A stretch of DNA of 64,000 bases, from positions 1,012,940-1,076,939 of the forward strand of contig NW_019775469.1 of assembly GCF_001039355.2 (NCBI RefSeq), read 5' to 3'. Position 1 is the stretch's first letter, and each line of letters starts with the position of its first letter. Shown one piece after another: positions 61,036 through 64,000 of this stretch. The stretch comes from Lingula anatina (taxonomy: Eukaryota; Brachiopoda; Lingulata; Lingulida; Lingulidae). The notes under the pieces are model-generated. The model had not been told where the DNA came from and made no database searches. It saw nothing but the letters and a program-made list of their open reading frames with translations. The position numbers and the translations under genes were made by a program.

Positions 61036-61165
61036 GGGAGCCTTCCCATAAACTCATTGTATTAGCTGAATTGATCTTAGTCTGTGGGGATTCTTACTAA
61101 ATTGCATTCATTGTAAGCTTCTTAAATGTCTGGCATGCCTACTGAAGCTGCTAGGGGATAATTGC
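61036..61165. mobile_element. Decayed AGATCGATC-family MITE fragment
   Basis: After a TTA the segment reads GGGAGCCTTCCCATAAACTC. It also contains GTGGGGATTCTTACTAAATT, GCCTACTGAAGCTGCTAGGG and GATAATTGCC. These align with the 56.6-kb copy's CGGGGAGTCTCACTAGATT, GCCTACTGCAAGCTTTAAGGG and GTAATTAAC. It is heavily mutated. Confidence 0.55.
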
Positions 61166-61883
61166 CAAAATAAGATAACTATTATTATAATTTTTCTAAA
61201 ACTACCTATTTTATAATGTTTCATATTATCAGTGGACTCATAATTGCTGATCTGTCTTAATTTGTTCAAAACAGACTAAAATGCTTGGTCTTAAAGTTTA
61301 GTCCTTTTGTAGCAATTCTCCCTGGAGCTGGGGGGGGTGGGGGGTGGAGAATTAAGTGGGTACCTTAATGGTACATGCCTTGGAGGTCGTCGTTTATTTT
61401 TTAAGTTTATGGCTGAAAATTTTGGTCTACTACAATTCAGGATAAATTCATAGAATTCCATTAATTTAAAAATAAGACACCTATAGTTTTCTAATACGTT
61501 TTTCCTATTTTATGTTTCATATTATCAATGGACATATAATAATGCTGATCTATCTTTGTTCAAACAGACTAAAATTTTTGCTCTTACACGTTTAGTCCAA
61601 TTTAATTAATAAGTACTGATGTCCTTTTTATTTTGTAAAACTGACCCCCTGGAGCTGACATATTATATTGTACCAGCTGGCCTGTTCTCAGAGTGATTGA
61701 ATGTCAGTTGCCTAGAATAGAAAATGTGTCAGTGAAATTGTTTTTTAATGAGAGATATTGGCAGAAGAGAGCATTTATGGTAGTGTGAGAAGGTTATTAC
61801 CTTGAATAGAAATTGTGCCAATTAAAAATAGTTTTATGATGATAGCTTGTGTTTGTACATCAGAACTATTTTTTTTATCACAG

Positions 61884-62008
61884 TGCTCAGATCCAGAGGA
61901 AAGAAGAAAATCAAAGAAATAGTTTTCTTGAGGCAGCTGCGAAAGGGCACAAATGATCAGTTTGAATGTATTCCCATTGGCTGGTTGAATGAATTCGACT
62001 CTTTATGA
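61884..62008 (+). other. Candidate terminal exon, gene unknown
   Basis: Acceptor TTTTTTTTATCACAG is followed, in the frame needing 1 nt from a previous exon, by 40 open codons and a stop. They include KKKIKEIVFLRQLRKGTND and CIPIGWLNEFDSL. No upstream exon of matching phase was identified, and chance remains quite possible. Confidence 0.2.
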
Positions 62009-62518
62009 ATAATGTCAGGAGAAGTCCTTATATTATAATCATTCTGTTGGCATCGCAATTTCAAGTCTTTTTTTCTGACAACAAATAACTTTCAATATGG
62101 GAAATCCAATCACCACCTCAGCAGTTGCCCACCTGAGCATAGCTGTATATACTCAGATGGCATCCTGCTTGGTTTACGACTTTTATTTACGACTGATGCC
62201 ATATATTTTTTGTTCCAGTTCTTTTTATTATTTCAGCAAATACAAGTTTTGAGAATGTTATTAGTATGCTGCAGTTTTGTTTTATGTTGTATTTAAATAT
62301 TTTTTAAAAAGGTATATAGTTTTCCGAAGAGACTAAACTTTTACCTATGCAGCATAACAAGTCTGACTTGTAACATAAAAGAGCCTAAATGATCATGTGA
62401 CTTGTTAGTCACATGACCGACTGTCTTCAGAAATGATTCATCTTTTTTATCATCATTATACAAAAGACAAAAACACACCTGGTCCACAGTCTTGAATGTA
62501 TTTGTTTTATTGTTTTAG

Positions 62519-62599
62519 CTGTCTGGAAAATTGGTGAAATTCCCAAGCTGCACGTAAGGAAGTTCCCTGCAAGAGTAAAGGCACAAAGTTATAGAAAAG
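62519..62599 (+). other. Candidate internal coding exon, gene unknown
   Basis: Acceptor TTTATTGTTTTAG and donor GTGAGT bound 81 nt, open in one frame only (2 nt + 26 codons + 1 nt), reading VWKIGEIPKLHVRKFPARVK and then AQSYRK. The peptide is basic and I do not recognise it. It would join in frame to a segment after the strong acceptor CTTCCTCCTTCCAG at 63206, adding AAPDNMIQCYSFPLSPEI before a stop at 63261. That second segment also has a GTAAGT donor at 63312, so it may instead be non-coding. Confidence 0.35.
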
Positions 62600-62825
62600 G
62601 TGAGTTGTTTTATTTATATTTTCCTACATGATCTATTTTTATCACTGTTTCTTTCACATTGATACAGGTTTTTTATTCACTTTGTAAGAAAAAGTGGACC
62701 AGAAATAAGTGGTCTATTTGTCATTTTTAAAAAGTAAGTGTCAGCCTGTTTGTCAGCTTGTTCATCTGTGTACATGTCTCTTTGACAACATCGCAGCTTG
62801 TGTGTCTGTCTGCTTTTTTTCCCAG

Positions 62826-63090
62826 CTCATCTCTCTCTCTCTTTCTCTCTCTTGCTTCTCTCTCTTTCTCTCTCTCTCTTGTTTATATCTTTCCATCTAC
62901 TTCTATGCTTTCCTTCCTCTCTCCCTCTCCCCCTCCCTCCCATTTTCTCTCTCTCTCTCCCTCTCTCGCCTGTCTAGTCACAAAAATGTCTTTCTGCTCG
63001 TCTGCCAGTCTCTTCCTTTTTCTCGATCTCTCTCTTCCTGTCAGCGCAAATATCACCTCTCTTCCACTCTCTCCCTTCCTGTCTGCCAGT
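62826..63090. repeat. (CT)n-rich polypyrimidine tract
   Basis: Long imperfect CT and CCT repeats. Two overlapping serine/leucine-rich open frames of about 140 codons here arise from the composition and are not genes. Confidence 0.93.
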
Positions 63091-63746
63091 CATGCAGTCT
63101 ACTGGACCGTGCACAGTCCGCACACTCATGATCTCATGAGGCCACCATATTGCACACGATGAGGATTCCTTTGGCACATAATCTGACATGTCTTCCTCCT
63201 TCCAGCTGCTCCCGACAACATGATACAATGTTACAGTTTTCCCTTGTCGCCAGAGATCTGAGACAATTTATTTTAGGAGTTGAGATGTGAGAGGGAAAAT
63301 TCACTTTAAAAGGTAAGTTTAATTCTGTGATTTTTTAAATTAAATAAATTATATGGTTTATTATAATAGGATGATTTATTTCACTTTTATTAAAAGGGTA
63401 CATATGTTTTGGTCAATAGAGTCTAAGCCTTTTTCTGAAATTTTTGAACTATGAATATTATAGAGAGCAAGAGCACAGATGCTTCAGATGAATCCTTTTC
63501 TTAATTAATTATTATTTTTCCTTTGGCATATCTTCTCTCCCCCCCCCCTTTAGACAGCAGTTGCACTCTCTGCAATCACTTGATGTATTCATTAATTATT
63601 TATTGATTGATATTAATTATAATAATTTATTTACAGTGGAGTATCTGTAAGATAATGTGGATGCTACTTCATGGGAAGCTTAATATCTATATATTTATAT
63701 TTCTTTATATTTTTGAAGACGTTTAGAAAAAGATGCCTTTTCAATG

Positions 63747-63747
<1 letters not shown>

Positions 63748-63795
<48 letters not shown>
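63748..63795. repeat. (ATT)n microsatellite
   Basis: An uninterrupted ATT trinucleotide run. Confidence 0.95.
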
Positions 63796-63924
63796 GATAG
63801 ACATTTTTACCGCCAGCTTCAGTGAACATTTTCTTTTGCCAGTTAAGTACTGTCAGGAAAGAGATACCATTTGCTCCATTTTAATGGTGACCGTCCTTGG
63901 CATAACCTTTCCCCCGAATCTCTA

Positions 63925-64000
63925 CCCACCCACCCACCACCCTAGTCTGCCCACCCACCCACCCACCCACCCACCACCCTAGTCTGCCCACCCACCCACC
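63925..64000. repeat. (CCCA)n with CACCCTAGTCTGCC interruptions, running off the window
   Basis: CCCA tetranucleotides form two blocks separated by the repeated phrase CACCACCCTAGTCTGCC. It is a compound minisatellite cut by the window edge. Confidence 0.93.

Noticed and set aside
62709-63162. Two overlapping open frames of 134-140 codons rich in S, L and C
   Set aside because: Produced by the CT-rich tract; no splice context, no domain, and both frames are open for the same reason.

Overview
The window looks like nuclear DNA of a marine-type invertebrate animal (a bilaterian; a lophotrochozoan such as a mollusc, brachiopod or annelid is my guess, not proven). The signs are AT-rich sequence, genes split by canonical GT-AG introns, clear metazoan orthologues, a prohormone-type neuropeptide gene, many microsatellites, several families of short palindromic DNA transposons, and assembly Ns (a 249-base gap at 41960-42208 and single Ns elsewhere). 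I see no prokaryotic or viral gene.

Layout. (1) 0-5 kb, minus strand: a secreted EF-hand calcium-binding protein gene (coding exons 4319 down to 1851, possibly 1524) with a TATA box and a 5' UTR intron. Exon 2 of a tandem paralogue (516-404) runs off the left edge. (2) 6.4-7.3 kb: a degenerate tandem array built around an AATCCAAGATGGCCGCC-like core. (3) 8.9-15.8 kb: a head-to-head pair of conserved genes, the orthologue of vertebrate Protein C10 (C12orf57/GRCC10; minus; 3 exons) and eIF3 subunit G (EIF3G; plus; 10 exons, all junctions in phase), sharing a 350-bp promoter. A tRNA-like SINE lies in a C10 intron and a palindromic MITE in an EIF3G intron. (4) 17-32.4 kb: gene-poor DNA with three MITE-like elements. 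(5) 32.9-34.2 kb: a 423-aa multi-copy neuropeptide precursor with ten copies of an amidated YGSVFRxPx nonapeptide, three or more non-amidated YGxxLRxPW-type peptides and an N-terminal six-cysteine segment. A 247-bp foldback MITE lies 200 bp upstream. I do not recognise the peptide family, and this is the most interesting locus here. (6) 35-64 kb: repeat-rich DNA with palindromic MITEs (including one with a TTA target duplication and a family with AGATCGATC cores), a three-armed foldback cluster at 38.8-39.95 kb, a 35-bp minisatellite around the gap, a 310-bp tandem repeat at 52.1-53.1 kb sharing its core with the 6.4-kb array, and an exon-like tandem array at 55.6-57.0 kb. A few isolated exon candidates (41.1, 48.2, 61.9, 62.5 and 63.2 kb) have splice-like borders but no assigned gene.

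The genes do not form a pathway: C10 and EIF3G are housekeeping-type neighbours, while the EF-hand pair and the neuropeptide gene are independent secretory-pathway loci. Gene models were assembled by hand from splice sites and reading frames. Family assignments rest on recall of conserved sequence, and no database was searched.
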